A stretch of DNA of 64,000 nucleotides from Halopelagius inordinatus (GCF_900113245.1 NZ_FOOQ01000002.1:310001-374000), one strand, 5' to 3'; counted from the first letter of the stretch, positions 1-9,671 are shown. Notes: generated by a model not told the origin, from the sequence alone. Translations and numbers: made by a program.

Positions 1-99
1 GTAGTCGAGTCGACGGTCGCGTATCTTCGAGACACCTATCCGCCCACGACGAGCGCTGAACGCGACGAGAGCGCACCGGAGTCGGCCGGTTCGCGGTAG
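1..99 (+). CDS. 3' end of an unidentified protein (partial)
   Basis: The frame is open from the first base of the window to a TAG at 97-99 and gives 32 residues ending ...DESAPESAGSR. GC is high at third codon positions and the composition is acidic, as in the rest of the window, which supports a real C-terminus. Too little is visible to name a family. Confidence 0.45.
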   Translation, partial: VVESTVAYLRDTYPPTTSAERDESAPESAGSR

Positions 100-162
100 C
101 CTCTACTCGGGACCGTCACACGTCCGCACCCGAGACGTGACGAGCGAACGTAACGCTCTTGT

Positions 163-176
163 TTAGGTTGGCCTAA
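163..176. promoter_or_regulatory. Iron-box-like operator 1 (TTAGG-TTGG-CCTAA)
   Basis: Perfect 5-bp inverted arms TTAGG/CCTAA around TTGG lie 15 bp before the ATG at 192. The sequence resembles DtxR/IdeR-family iron boxes. In a leaderless haloarchaeal promoter this position would overlap the TATA/TFB region, so repression is likely. The same pattern recurs at 2389 and 9727. Confidence 0.7.
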
Positions 177-191
177 TCCACTCACTGACGG

Positions 192-743
192 ATGGAACTG
201 ACACGTCGCGACGTCGTCGCCGCACTCGCCGCGTCCGGTATCGGATCCGTCGCCGGGTGTTCGCAGTCATCGAACGGCGGGGGTGGCGGGGACGGCGAGG
301 ACCCGGCCGACGAGACGCCGATATCGAGTCACGACGTCGCCACACTCGTCGCAGTCGCCGACGTCGTCTACCCTTCCGACGCGGAGAACGTTCGAGAGTT
401 CGTCGAGAACTACTCGGGACGGCGCGTTCGGGCCGACGACGAGTACGCCCGCGGCGTCGCCGACGCAGTGAGAACGCTCGACGACTACGTCGGCAACTGG
501 CACGACGAGTCGTTCTCGGCGCTGTCGGCGGCGGACCGGTCTAACGCGCTCGACCGGATGTCCGTCGACGTGGCCGACCCCGACCCCGACGGTGTGCCGA
601 GAGAACGGGTCCGGTACTACCTCGTGAACGAACTCCTCTTTGCCTTCTACTCGACGCCGACGGGCGCGGGTCTCGCGGGGTTGGAGAACCCGCCGGGTCA
701 CCCCGGCGGGAGGCGGTCGTACAGGCGGGGGCCGGAGCGGTGA
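192..743 (+). CDS. Gluconate 2-dehydrogenase subunit 3-like Tat lipoprotein
   Basis: This 183-residue protein begins with a twin-arginine lipoprotein signal (MELTRRDVVAALAASG...GC, lipobox Cys near residue 23) and then a low-complexity G/E linker. The body resembles the gluconate 2-dehydrogenase subunit 3 family, the small exported partner of GMC-type dehydrogenases, including the ending in which GHPGG is followed by a YRRGP-like tail. Its stop overlaps the GTG of the GMC gene (GTGA), so the two are translationally coupled. The iron-box palindrome sits 15 bp upstream. The natural substrate is unknown; the family name does not prove gluconate. Confidence 0.8.
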   Translation: MELTRRDVVAALAASGIGSVAGCSQSSNGGGGGDGEDPADETPISSHDVATLVAVADVVYPSDAENVREFVENYSGRRVRADDEYARGVADAVRTLDDYVGNWHDESFSALSAADRSNALDRMSVDVADPDPDGVPRERVRYYLVNELLFAFYSTPTGAGLAGLENPPGHPGGRRSYRRGPER

Positions 744-2341
744 CCGCCCCCGAACCCGACCGGACGCCCTCCGAGCGAACGGACGTCTGCGTCGTCGGTG
801 CGGGACCGGCCGGAGCCATCGTCGCCGCGGAGGCGGCGCGGGCTGGCCACGACGTGGTCGTCATCGAAGCGGGGCCGCGGTTCGACCCCGAGGACCGCGT
901 CCGGCGGATGGAGCGTCACCTCCGCCCCGGCGACGGCGCGCCGGTGTGGGACGGCGACGCCGCCCGAGACGCCTACAGTTCATCCGGCGGGCGTCACTAC
1001 CCGCTGAACGCCGCCCGCGTGAAGGGCGTCGGCGGAACGACGCTCCACTGGCAGGGGATGGTGATGCGCCTGCACGAGCAGGATTTCGAACTCGACTCCG
1101 AACTCGGCGTCGCCGCCGATTGGCCCCTCTCGTACGCCGACTTGCGACCGTACTACGCCGACGCCGAGGCGGAACTCTCCGTCGCGGGCGCGTCGGACAA
1201 CCCCTTCGAACCGCCGCGGGAGAACCCCCATCCGCTCCCGGCGTTCCCGCCCTCGTACAGCGATTCGCTGTTCGCCGAGGCCTGCGAGTCGCTCGGAATC
1301 GCCACCCACTCCGTGCCGAACGCGCGCAACTCCGAACCGACGGACGAGGCCGGTGCGTGCGTCGGATACGGCACCTGCAAGCCGGTCTGTCCGTCGGGCG
1401 CGAAGTACGACGCGACGCGCCACATCGACGCCGCGGAGGCGAACGGCGCCCGCGTGATAGACCGCGTTCCCGTCCAGCGGTTCGAACACGACGACGGCGG
1501 CGAACGCGTCACCGCGGCGGTGTACGCGACGCCCGACGGCGACGAACACAGACAGGAGGCCCGCGAGTTCGTCCTCGCGGCGGGGGGCGTCGAGACGCCG
1601 CGCTTGCTCTTTCTCTCCGCGACCGAGACGTACCCCGACGGCCTCGCGAACTCCTCGGGACTGGTCGGTCGGTACTTCATGGACCACGTCTTCGCGGGCG
1701 TCGGCGGCCGCCTCGACGAACCGACCCGCCAGAAACACGTGGGCTTCAACACGACGGAGAGCCACCAGTTCTACGACCGGCCCGACGACTCGCGGTCGGC
1801 GATCAAGATGGAGTTTCTCAACTACGCCGGCCCCGCGCCGACGGACGTGGCGGCGGAGGCGGACGTCTTCGGCGACGAGTTGCTGGCGGAGATACGCGAC
1901 GCCTACGGGACGCACGTCGCGATGGGCGCACTGGTCGAACAGTATCCGCGCCGAGAGAACCGCGTCCGACTCGACCCCTCCCGGACCGACGACCACGGCA
2001 ACCCCGTCCCGGACGTGGTGTGGTCTCTCGACGACCGGACGCGGGCGACCATCCGGCGGGCCAACGAGATTCAGCGGTCGGTGCTCGACGAGATGGACGC
2101 CGAAATCACGTGGACGGTCGGCCCCGACTCGACGGGCCCCGCCTTCCACCAGATGGGCACCACGCGGATGGGGACCGACCCAGAAGAGAGCGTAGTCGAC
2201 CCGCAACTTCGGACGCACGACCTGTCGAATCTCACGGTCGCCGGGAGTTCCGTCTTCGTCACCGGGGGCGCGATGAACCCGACGCTCACCATCGCCGCAC
2301 TCGCACTGAAGGCCGCAGACCACGTCACGGAACGGTTGTGA
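740..2341 (+). CDS. GMC-family FAD oxidoreductase (dehydrogenase large subunit)
   Basis: This 533-residue flavoprotein has the FAD Rossmann motif GAGPAG at residues 20-25, the GMC signature region GVGGTTLHWQG near 95-105, and a Cys-containing stretch CVGYGTCKPVCPSG near 211-224 typical of gluconate/glucose-dehydrogenase-like GMC enzymes. The C-terminal active-site region FHQMGTTRMG is followed by GAMNPTLT. It should oxidise a sugar or alcohol and pass electrons to a quinone or cytochrome. It starts with GTG overlapping the stop of the subunit 3 gene and shares its iron box. It has no signal of its own and may be carried out by the Tat signal of its partner, which is an inference. Confidence 0.87.
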   Translation: MTAPEPDRTPSERTDVCVVGAGPAGAIVAAEAARAGHDVVVIEAGPRFDPEDRVRRMERHLRPGDGAPVWDGDAARDAYSSSGGRHYPLNAARVKGVGGTTLHWQGMVMRLHEQDFELDSELGVAADWPLSYADLRPYYADAEAELSVAGASDNPFEPPRENPHPLPAFPPSYSDSLFAEACESLGIATHSVPNARNSEPTDEAGACVGYGTCKPVCPSGAKYDATRHIDAAEANGARVIDRVPVQRFEHDDGGERVTAAVYATPDGDEHRQEAREFVLAAGGVETPRLLFLSATETYPDGLANSSGLVGRYFMDHVFAGVGGRLDEPTRQKHVGFNTTESHQFYDRPDDSRSAIKMEFLNYAGPAPTDVAAEADVFGDELLAEIRDAYGTHVAMGALVEQYPRRENRVRLDPSRTDDHGNPVPDVVWSLDDRTRATIRRANEIQRSVLDEMDAEITWTVGPDSTGPAFHQMGTTRMGTDPEESVVDPQLRTHDLSNLTVAGSSVFVTGGAMNPTLTIAALALKAADHVTERL

Positions 2342-2388
2342 ACCTCCCCGCCGCGAGTCGGTCGAGGCGGGGGCGACGGACCGTCAGT

Positions 2389-2404
2389 TTTAGGTATGCC
2401 TAAA
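2389..2404. promoter_or_regulatory. Iron-box-like operator 2 (TTTAGG-TATG-CCTAAA)
   Basis: Perfect 6-bp arms TTTAGG/CCTAAA around TATG lie 19 bp before the ATG at 2424. This is the best of the three palindromes and heads the iron ABC transporter operon, which supports the iron-regulator reading. Confidence 0.78.
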
Positions 2405-2423
2405 CCAACAGCTCGCGTAACGA

Positions 2424-3590
2424 ATGAGCGTCAAGCAGGACATCTGCGTCGTGGTGCCGACGATTCGAGAGTACGAGTGCATGCGCGAGTACGTCTCGAA
2501 CGCGAGAGACCACGGTTTCGACACGGACCGACTGTTCGTCGTCTTGGTGACCGAAGACTTCTGCGACACGGAGGGAATGCGCGCGATGCTCGACGAGGAG
2601 GGCGTCGAGGGCGCGGTGTTCGACGGGCGTGCGCGAGAGGAGTGGTTCGAGGCGCGCGGCCTCTCCGAGTACGCGCACCTGATTCCCGAGGCGAGTCACG
2701 CGCAGACGTCGTTCGGACTGCTCTACCTCTGGGCGAACGACCGCTTCGAGTACGGCGTCTTCATCGACGACGACACCCGACCCCACGCCGACGAAGACTA
2801 CTTCGGCACCCACATGGAGAACCTCCACCACGAGGGCGACGTCGAGACAGTTCGCTCCGACGAGTCGTGGGTCAACGTGCTCTATCAGAGCGACAGCGAC
2901 CTCTACCCCCGCGGCTACCCCTACGCCGCGATGGACGAGACAGTGGAGACGACGGAAGAATCCGTAGACTCTGTGGTCGCCTCTCAGGGCCTGTGGACGA
3001 ACGTGCCGGACTTAGACGCCGTCCGCATCCTGATGGACGGCGACCTGCAGGGACAGGCCCAGACTCGCACCGACGCCGACGACTTCGAACGCGACTTCGT
3101 CGCCGCCGAGGGCCAGTATCTCACCGTCTGTTCGATGAATCTCGCGTTCCGCCGGGAGGTCGTTCCGGCGTTCTACCAACTCCCGATGGACGACAACGGA
3201 TGGGACGTGGGTCGGTTCGACGATATCTGGTCCGGGCTGTTTCTCAAACGCGCCTGCGACGTGTTGGGCAAGCAGGTGTACAACGGCGGGCCCCTCTGTC
3301 ACCACGACAAAGCGCCTCGCTCGACGTTCGACGACTTGGCGAACGAGGTGGCGGGCCTCGAACTGAACGAACACGTCTGGGAAGTCGTAGACGACGCCGC
3401 GGCGGATGCGGACTCCTTCCGCGAGGCGTTCGCGGAGATGGCGGACGCACTCGCGGAGGGCGACTTCGCGGAGTGGAACAACGGCGAGTTCCTCAACTAC
3501 TGCGGGGAGTACATGCGCGATTGGCTCGACTGCCTCGCCGAACTGGACGCTCTCGCCGCGGAGGAACGGGCGGTGGTCGCCGATGACTGA
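2424..3590 (+). CDS. Alpha-1,4-glucan-protein synthase-like (RGP family)
   Basis: This 388-residue cytoplasmic protein matches the reversibly glycosylated polypeptide family: an N-terminal Rossmann-like start (ICVVVPTIREYECM), an Asp-rich nucleotide-sugar motif FIDDDTRPHADEDYFG near residue 112, and a late conserved GLFLKRACDVLGKQVYNGGP block. Plant members are self-glycosylating UDP-arabinopyranose mutases. The archaeal substrate is unknown. It is the first gene after the iron box, and its last 8 bp overlap the ATG of the substrate-binding protein, so it is firmly in the iron-transport operon. The start is chosen because it follows the operator by 19 bp. Confidence 0.82.
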   Translation: MSVKQDICVVVPTIREYECMREYVSNARDHGFDTDRLFVVLVTEDFCDTEGMRAMLDEEGVEGAVFDGRAREEWFEARGLSEYAHLIPEASHAQTSFGLLYLWANDRFEYGVFIDDDTRPHADEDYFGTHMENLHHEGDVETVRSDESWVNVLYQSDSDLYPRGYPYAAMDETVETTEESVDSVVASQGLWTNVPDLDAVRILMDGDLQGQAQTRTDADDFERDFVAAEGQYLTVCSMNLAFRREVVPAFYQLPMDDNGWDVGRFDDIWSGLFLKRACDVLGKQVYNGGPLCHHDKAPRSTFDDLANEVAGLELNEHVWEVVDDAAADADSFREAFAEMADALAEGDFAEWNNGEFLNYCGEYMRDWLDCLAELDALAAEERAVVADD

Positions 3591-4752
3591 CCGCGACGGG
3601 CGTTCGTTCGACCGTCGACGGTTCCTCGCGGGCGTCGGTGCCGCGGGGGCGGCCGGACTGGCCGGATGTAGCGGCCTCCCGTTCGGAGACAGTTCCCCCT
3701 CCGACGACGGCGAGAGCACCGAGAACGGGTCCGCCGCCTTCGACGAGTTCCGCGGGTCCGGCCCCCTCGTGGAGGGGCGGTCCGACCTCGGCGGGACGCG
3801 AATCGAGGACCTCCCGGAACTCTCCGGGGAGTTGGTCATCTACCTCGGCGGCGGCGAGGGCGGACTCTACCGCGACTTGCTCGACCGACTGCGGCAGATA
3901 TACCCCGACTTCGAACCGGTCGCGCGCGACTACGGCACCGCCGAAGGGGCAAACACCATCATCAGCGAATCGGAGGCGTCGCCCGCGGACGTGTTCTGGT
4001 CCGTCGACGCCGGGTCGCTCTCGGCCGTCGCCGGGGAGGGCCTGACCGCCCAACTCCCCTCTGAGGTCGTAGAGCCCGTCCCGTCGGAGTTCCACCCCGA
4101 CGACCAGTGGGTCGGCACGGCCGGACGCGCGCGGGCGGTTCCGTACAACACCGAGAAGTTGTCCGCAGACGACGTTCCGGACTCCGTGATGGACTTTCCC
4201 GACTCGGAGGCGGTGGCCAGTTCCATCGGCTGGGCCCCGACGTACGGCGCGTTCCAGGCGTTCGTCACCGCGATGCGCCTCATAGAGGGCGAAGACGCGA
4301 CGCGGCAGTGGCTTCGAGAGATGGTGGACGCCGGAGCCAGCCAGTACAACAACGAGTTCCTCGTCTCGAACGCCGTCGCCGACGGCGAACTCGATACCGG
4401 CTTTGCGAACCACTACTACGCGCTCCGCGTGCAGGCGTCTCGCCCCGACGCTCCGTTGGACCTCGCGTTCACGAGCGGTGACGCCGGCGCACTGATAAAC
4501 ACGGCGGGGGCGGCGGTGCTCTCCGCGAGCGACAACGGTGACCTCGCGAACAACTTCGTCCGTCACCTGCTGTCCTCGGAAGCACAGGAGTTCTTCGCGA
4601 CGCACACCTACGCGTACCCGATGGTTTCGGGCATCCCACCGGTCGGCGGTCTGCCGACCATCGACGAACTGAACCCGCCCGAGATCGACCTCTCGAAGCT
4701 CTCGGAGATACAACCGACGCTCGAACTGATGCGGGAGGTCGGCGTCCTCTGA
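3583..4752 (+). CDS. Ferric-iron type ABC transporter, substrate-binding lipoprotein
   Basis: This 389-residue protein has a Tat lipoprotein signal (RRRFLAGVGAAGAAGLAGC) and a type 2 periplasmic-binding fold of the AfuA/FbpA class. Visible family features are LVIYLGGGEGG after the linker, the hinge region with VPYNTEKL, and the NHYYALRV Tyr pair often used as Fe(III) ligands. The ATG at 3583 overlaps the previous gene by 8 bp and avoids a long non-native extension in the same frame. The stop overlaps the permease start by one base. Thiamine binders share the fold, but the upstream iron box favours iron. Confidence 0.88.
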   Translation: MTDRDGRSFDRRRFLAGVGAAGAAGLAGCSGLPFGDSSPSDDGESTENGSAAFDEFRGSGPLVEGRSDLGGTRIEDLPELSGELVIYLGGGEGGLYRDLLDRLRQIYPDFEPVARDYGTAEGANTIISESEASPADVFWSVDAGSLSAVAGEGLTAQLPSEVVEPVPSEFHPDDQWVGTAGRARAVPYNTEKLSADDVPDSVMDFPDSEAVASSIGWAPTYGAFQAFVTAMRLIEGEDATRQWLREMVDAGASQYNNEFLVSNAVADGELDTGFANHYYALRVQASRPDAPLDLAFTSGDAGALINTAGAAVLSASDNGDLANNFVRHLLSSEAQEFFATHTYAYPMVSGIPPVGGLPTIDELNPPEIDLSKLSEIQPTLELMREVGVL

Positions 4753-6419
4753 TGGCCGACGGAGGCGAAGACGGGGCGTCGCCCGCGAGTCGCATCCGCG
4801 GACTGCTCGGCATCCCCGAGGAGGGGAGCGACGAACCGGGCGTCGCCGTCTCTCTGCTGGCCGCCGCAGTCGCCGCCGCGGTGCTGTCGCCGCTTCTGTG
4901 GCTCCTGTTGAGCGCCTCCGCCGTCGAACCCGGCGTCGCCTTCGAACTTCTCACCTCCTCCACGGCGACGAGCGTCCTCTTCAACAGCCTCGTGTTGGTC
5001 GCCGTCGTCACCGGCGCGTCCGTCCTCCTCGGCGTTCCGCTCGCGGTTTTGACCGTCCAGACCGACCTTCCGTTTCGGCGTCTGTGGACCGTCCTCGTCG
5101 CGCTTCCGCTCGTCGTCCCGAGTTACATCGGGGCGTTCGCGTACGTCTCCGCGTTCGGGCCGAACGGCGCGCTGGCGGACCTCCTCGCGCCCGTCGGAAT
5201 CTCCATCCCGACGGTGTACGGGCTTCCGGGGACGGCGCTCGTCCTGACGCTCTTCGTCTACCCGTACGTCTTCTTGACGACCCGCGCGTCGCTTCTGTCG
5301 TTCGACGCCGCCCAACTGGAGGCCGCCCGGACGCTGAACCAGAGCTACGTCTCGGCGTTCCGACGGGTCATCCTCCCGCAGATTGCGCCCGGCGTAACAG
5401 CGGGCGCGTTGCTCGTCGCGCTCTACACGCTCTCTGACTTCGGGACGCCCGCGATTCTGCGGTTCGACACGTTCACGCGCGTCATCTACGTCGAGTTGAA
5501 CAGTTTCGGTATCGGTCGGTCGAACGCGACGCTCCTGTCTCTGGAACTGCTCGCGGTCACCGCCGTCGTACTCGCGCTCGAATCCCGCGTCGGCGGCGAC
5601 GAGACGTCCGGGTACGGGACGCCCGCCTCCTCGCGCGCGCTCGTCTCGCTGGGGCGGTACCGGTGGGCGGCGGCGGCGGTGCCCGCACTCGTGACCGTCT
5701 TCACGCTCGCGTTGCCCGTCGGCATCCTCGCGATGTGGCTCGTCCGTTCGGGGCCGGGCTACTCGGGCGGCGGTCTGGCGTTCCGCCCGGAGTTCGCGTT
5801 CAACTCCGCGTACGTCGCGGTACTGGCGGCGGCGGCGACGGTGGCGTTCGCGCTTCCGGTCGCCTACTACGCCGGTCGGTCGGACTCGCTTTTGGCGACG
5901 GTGGCCGAACGGGCGACGTATCTCGGGTACGCGATGCCGGGCGTCGTACTCGGACTGTCGCTCGTGTTCTTCAGCAGTCAGTGGCTCACGAACCACGTCG
6001 GCGCGGCGGCGGGACTCGTCTACCAGTCGCTTCCGCTTCTCGTCTTCGCCTACGTCGTCCGGTTTCTCCCGCAGGCCGTCGGGACGACTCGGTCGTCCGT
6101 CCTCGGCGTCGACCGGAAACTCGTCGGCGCGGCCCGAGTGCTCGGCGCGCCGCCGAAGCGGACGTTCCGCCGGGTGACGCTTCCGCTCATCGCTCCGGGC
6201 CTCCTCGCGGGCGCCGCGCTGGTGTTTCTCACGACGATGAAGGAGTTGGACACGACGCTCATCCTGCATCCGACAGGATTTACAACACTTGTGACGTACA
6301 TCTGGCGTGTTCAAGAGGCCGGATACTACGGCCGGGCGGCGCTCCCGGCTCTCGTACTGGTGGCCGTCTCCGGCCTGTCGATGATTCCCCTGTTGCGACA
6401 GGGGCGAAACGGTGAGTGA
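4752..6419 (+). CDS. Iron ABC transporter permease (fused double permease)
   Basis: This 555-residue integral membrane protein contains about 12 hydrophobic segments and two permease domains, as in FbpB/SfuB. Each half has an EAA-type loop that contacts the ATPase: EAARTLNQSYVSAFRRV near residue 195 and GAARVLGAPPKRTFRRV near residue 457, each followed by an LP.IAPG motif. It lies between the binding protein (1-bp overlap) and the ATPase (6-bp gap), completing a one-gene permease module. Confidence 0.9.
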   Translation: MADGGEDGASPASRIRGLLGIPEEGSDEPGVAVSLLAAAVAAAVLSPLLWLLLSASAVEPGVAFELLTSSTATSVLFNSLVLVAVVTGASVLLGVPLAVLTVQTDLPFRRLWTVLVALPLVVPSYIGAFAYVSAFGPNGALADLLAPVGISIPTVYGLPGTALVLTLFVYPYVFLTTRASLLSFDAAQLEAARTLNQSYVSAFRRVILPQIAPGVTAGALLVALYTLSDFGTPAILRFDTFTRVIYVELNSFGIGRSNATLLSLELLAVTAVVLALESRVGGDETSGYGTPASSRALVSLGRYRWAAAAVPALVTVFTLALPVGILAMWLVRSGPGYSGGGLAFRPEFAFNSAYVAVLAAAATVAFALPVAYYAGRSDSLLATVAERATYLGYAMPGVVLGLSLVFFSSQWLTNHVGAAAGLVYQSLPLLVFAYVVRFLPQAVGTTRSSVLGVDRKLVGAARVLGAPPKRTFRRVTLPLIAPGLLAGAALVFLTTMKELDTTLILHPTGFTTLVTYIWRVQEAGYYGRAALPALVLVAVSGLSMIPLLRQGRNGE

Positions 6420-6425
6420 CTACAG

Positions 6426-7577
6426 ATGAGAAACGAGACGCGGACCGACGAGACGACGAGGAAGGCTCGAACCAACGGCGTGAGCGCCGAAACGAGAGAT
6501 TCACCGGGGTCCGACGGGGACTCCGTGTTAGTTCTCTCGGACGTACAGAAGCGGTACGGCACCGAGACGGCCGTCTCGGGGGTCGACCTCACGGTCAGAG
6601 ACGGGGAACTGCTCACGTTGCTCGGCCCCTCCGGATGCGGCAAGACGACGACCCTGCGGATGATCGCGGGACTGACGGACCCCACGGCGGGCACCGTCAC
6701 CGTCGCGGGCGACTCCGTCGCGGGCGACGGTGCGTCTGTCCCGCCGGAGAAACGAGACGTGGGGATGGTGTTTCAGGAGTTCGCCCTGTTCCCGCATCTC
6801 ACCGTCGCCGAGAACGTCGCGTTCGGACTCGACGACCCGGACAGCGAGGCGGCCGCCGCCCGCGTCGCCGAACTGCTCGAACTGGTTGGTCTCGAAGCCT
6901 ACGGCGACCGGACGCCCGACGACCTGTCGGGCGGACAGCGTCAGCGGGTCGCACTCGCGCGCTCTCTCGCGCCGGAACCGGACGTGTTGCTCTTGGACGA
7001 ACCGTTCTCGAACCTCGACGTGCGCCTCCGCGTGAAGATGCGCGAGGAGGTCCGACGCATCCTCAAAGAGGCGGGGGTCACAGCCGTCTCCGTCACGCAC
7101 GACCAAGAGGAGGCGCTCTCTATCTCCGACCGCGTCGCCATCATGAACGACGGCCAAATCGAACAGATCGGACGCCCCGGCGAGGTGTTCGAACACCCCG
7201 AATCGCGGTTCGTCGCCTCGTTCCTCGGACAGGCGGGCTTTCTTCCCGCCCGCATCGGCGAGTCGTCGGTCGAAACGCCCATCGGGTCGTACGACCGCGG
7301 CCTGTTGAAGGGGGTCACGGAGGAGTACGTCGGCGCGACGGTGGACGTCCTCGTGCGACCGGACGACCTGCGCGCGACGCCGACGGCGGAGGCGAACGCC
7401 GACGGCCACGTCGTCCGCAGGCAGTACACCGGCCCGTCGTTCGTCTACCACGTCGAACTGTCCGACGGAAGCGTCGTTCGCTGTCTGCACAACCACGCCG
7501 AGGACTTCGAAATCGGAGAACCCGTCGCGGTAGCTCTCGTCGCGGACCACACCCTCGCGTGGTATCCCTCCCGATAG
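6426..7577 (+). CDS. Iron ABC transporter ATP-binding protein
   Basis: This 383-residue ATPase of the FbpC/PotA type shows Walker A GPSGCGKTT (about 68-76), Q-loop VFQEFALFPHL, signature LSGGQRQRVALAR, Walker B LLLDEPFSNLD and H-loop SVTHDQEEA. A C-terminal TOBE-like domain contains VRPDDLRA and VVRRQYTGPSF. The first 35 or so residues are a polar extension, so the true start could be downstream. The stop directly abuts the next ATG at 7578, which ties the glycosyltransferase into the operon. Confidence 0.92.
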   Translation: MRNETRTDETTRKARTNGVSAETRDSPGSDGDSVLVLSDVQKRYGTETAVSGVDLTVRDGELLTLLGPSGCGKTTTLRMIAGLTDPTAGTVTVAGDSVAGDGASVPPEKRDVGMVFQEFALFPHLTVAENVAFGLDDPDSEAAAARVAELLELVGLEAYGDRTPDDLSGGQRQRVALARSLAPEPDVLLLDEPFSNLDVRLRVKMREEVRRILKEAGVTAVSVTHDQEEALSISDRVAIMNDGQIEQIGRPGEVFEHPESRFVASFLGQAGFLPARIGESSVETPIGSYDRGLLKGVTEEYVGATVDVLVRPDDLRATPTAEANADGHVVRRQYTGPSFVYHVELSDGSVVRCLHNHAEDFEIGEPVAVALVADHTLAWYPSR

Positions 7578-9671
7578 ATGTCGCGACGACGCGGACTCCT
7601 CCAGTTCGACCGCTTCCCCCGAATCGACCGCGGGCGCGCCGCAACGTTCCTCCTGGCGGCCGTCGCCGCCGCCGTCTCTCTCGTCGTCGCCGCCCGTCTG
7701 TTTCCGTACCACTCGCTGAACCACGACGAGGGCGTCTACCTCCAACAGGCCGAACTCCTCCTCCGCGGGCGACTGTTCCTCCGACCGCCGGTCGAAGACG
7801 CGTTTCGCCCGTGGTTCTTCGTCGAGGGCGACGACGGACTGTACGCCAAGTACGCGCCCCTCCCCGCCGCCGTCTTCGCAGTCGGGAAACTCGCGGGCGG
7901 ATTTCCGCTGGCGCTGGCTGCCGTCTCGGCGGCCGTCGCCGGTCTGACGACGGCCCTCGGCCGAGAACTGTTCGACGCTCCGACGGGAGCCGTGGCCGGG
8001 TTGCTCCTCCTTGCGTCCCCGCTGTTTCTCGTCCACACGGGCGTCTACCTGCCGTACGCGACGACGACGGCGCTGAATCTCGCGTTCGCGCTCGCGTACC
8101 TCCGCGCCGAACGGCGGGGGAGTCTCCCGGCCGCAGTCGCCGCCGGAATCGCCGTCGGACTCGCGTTCTTCGCGCGCCCGTTCACGGCGGTGCTTTTCGC
8201 CGCGCCGTTCGTCGCCCACGCCTGTTGGACGCTCGTTCGGTCGGGGGCGTGGCGAACCGTCGTCGAGGGGACCGACGGCGAACGGCGCGCGCTCTTCACC
8301 CGCCGCGCCGCGACTGCGGCACTCGGACTCGCGGGCGTCGCTGTCGCGTTCGGGTACAACTGGGTCGTCACCGGCGACCCACTCGTCTTTCCGTATCAGG
8401 CGTTCGGCCCCGAGGACGGACCGGGGTTCGGCCACCGCGAACTGCTCGGCCACGAGGTGGACTACACGCTTTCGCTCGCGACGCGGGCCAACGCGGAGGT
8501 CCTCTTTCGGCTGTTCGAAAACTGGGTCGCCGCCGGTCCGGTCGGGACTGCGCTCGCCGCCCTCGGAACTGCCGAACTCCTCCGGAACCGCGACGGCGAA
8601 CACGCCGCGCGGCGCGCGTTGCTCGCGGCGCTTTTCGTCACGGTTCCGCTCGGCAATCTCGCCTTTTGGGGGAACTACAACGTCCTCGGTTCCCTCGCGT
8701 CGCAGACGGACGGCTTGCTCTACTTTCTCGGCCCGTACTACCACTTCGACCTGCTCGTTCCCACCGCCGTCTTCGGCGCTCGCGGCGCGTTTCTCGCGGG
8801 CGACCGGGTCCGACGGACGGTGCGCGAGCGACTTTCGCCCGTCCGCGCCCGTCGGGTGACGCTCGCGGTGATGGTGGTGAGCGCCGCCGCCCTCGGCGGT
8901 ATCGCGGCGACGACGGCGGACGGCCCCCTCGAACGGAACGACCGGGTGAGCGACGAACTCACCGCCGGATACGAACCGTTCGCCGAGGGCGGCGCGCCCG
9001 ACGACGCCCTCGTGTTCCTCCCGACGCCGTACGGTCCGTGGCTGAACCACCCGTTTCAGGCTCTCCGCAACGCGCCCGGATACGACGGGGAGACGGTGTA
9101 CGCCCTCGGCGATACCGACGAACTCGCCGTCGCGGGCGAGTTCCCAAACCGGACGATACACCGCTACGTCTATCGGGGGTCGTGGCCCCCCACCGACGAC
9201 GAACGCGTCGATGCCGAACTGGTGCGCGTCGAACGCGTCTCCGGCGACACCGTCGGACTCGACGCGACGTTCGGACTGCCGGCGGAGGCCGAACGCGCGA
9301 CGCTCCGCGTCTCGACGTCGCGCGGCGCGGCCTACTTCGTGGCAAACGGAACGCCCGAGAGTCTCCGGACGTCCGTGACCGCCGACGAACGAATCGAACT
9401 GTCGGGTCCGGATGTTCGGTCCACGGGGAACCGAACGGTGGCGTTCGGCGACTCCGACGAGGTGACGGTGGAGGTGTTCGTCTCCACCGGGCCCGCGTCG
9501 GGGTTCACCTACCGGGCGGTGTTCCCCGTCGAACGCGAGAACGGCACCGTGCGGACGCTTTCACCCACCCTCGAACGGTGCGTCGTCCCGACCCAGTGTG
9601 AACCGGTGGGCGTCGGAGAGTCGCCCGACGGGACGTTCGCGAACGCGACGCTGTCGAACGCGACGGCGTAG
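7578..9671 (+). CDS. Membrane glycosyltransferase, GT39/ArnT-like (GT-C)
   Basis: This 697-residue protein has many transmembrane segments and the GT-C loop acid motif NHDEGVYLQQAELL near residue 52, as in ArnT and protein O-mannosyltransferases, followed by a Phe-rich loop and repeated hydrophobic helices (LAAVSAAVAGLTTALGRELF...). The last 200 residues form a soluble domain outside the membrane. Such enzymes move a sugar from a polyprenyl-phosphate donor onto a lipid or protein at the outer face. It begins at the base after the ATPase stop, so it belongs to the iron-regulated operon. The acceptor is unknown. Confidence 0.78.
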   Translation: MSRRRGLLQFDRFPRIDRGRAATFLLAAVAAAVSLVVAARLFPYHSLNHDEGVYLQQAELLLRGRLFLRPPVEDAFRPWFFVEGDDGLYAKYAPLPAAVFAVGKLAGGFPLALAAVSAAVAGLTTALGRELFDAPTGAVAGLLLLASPLFLVHTGVYLPYATTTALNLAFALAYLRAERRGSLPAAVAAGIAVGLAFFARPFTAVLFAAPFVAHACWTLVRSGAWRTVVEGTDGERRALFTRRAATAALGLAGVAVAFGYNWVVTGDPLVFPYQAFGPEDGPGFGHRELLGHEVDYTLSLATRANAEVLFRLFENWVAAGPVGTALAALGTAELLRNRDGEHAARRALLAALFVTVPLGNLAFWGNYNVLGSLASQTDGLLYFLGPYYHFDLLVPTAVFGARGAFLAGDRVRRTVRERLSPVRARRVTLAVMVVSAAALGGIAATTADGPLERNDRVSDELTAGYEPFAEGGAPDDALVFLPTPYGPWLNHPFQALRNAPGYDGETVYALGDTDELAVAGEFPNRTIHRYVYRGSWPPTDDERVDAELVRVERVSGDTVGLDATFGLPAEAERATLRVSTSRGAAYFVANGTPESLRTSVTADERIELSGPDVRSTGNRTVAFGDSDEVTVEVFVSTGPASGFTYRAVFPVERENGTVRTLSPTLERCVVPTQCEPVGVGESPDGTFANATLSNATA

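Noticed and set aside
6528-9161. A minus-strand open frame of about 877 codons
   Set aside because: It lies opposite the iron ABC ATPase and the membrane glycosyltransferase. The product is Arg/Glu-rich without any domain, the usual shadow of high-GC genes.
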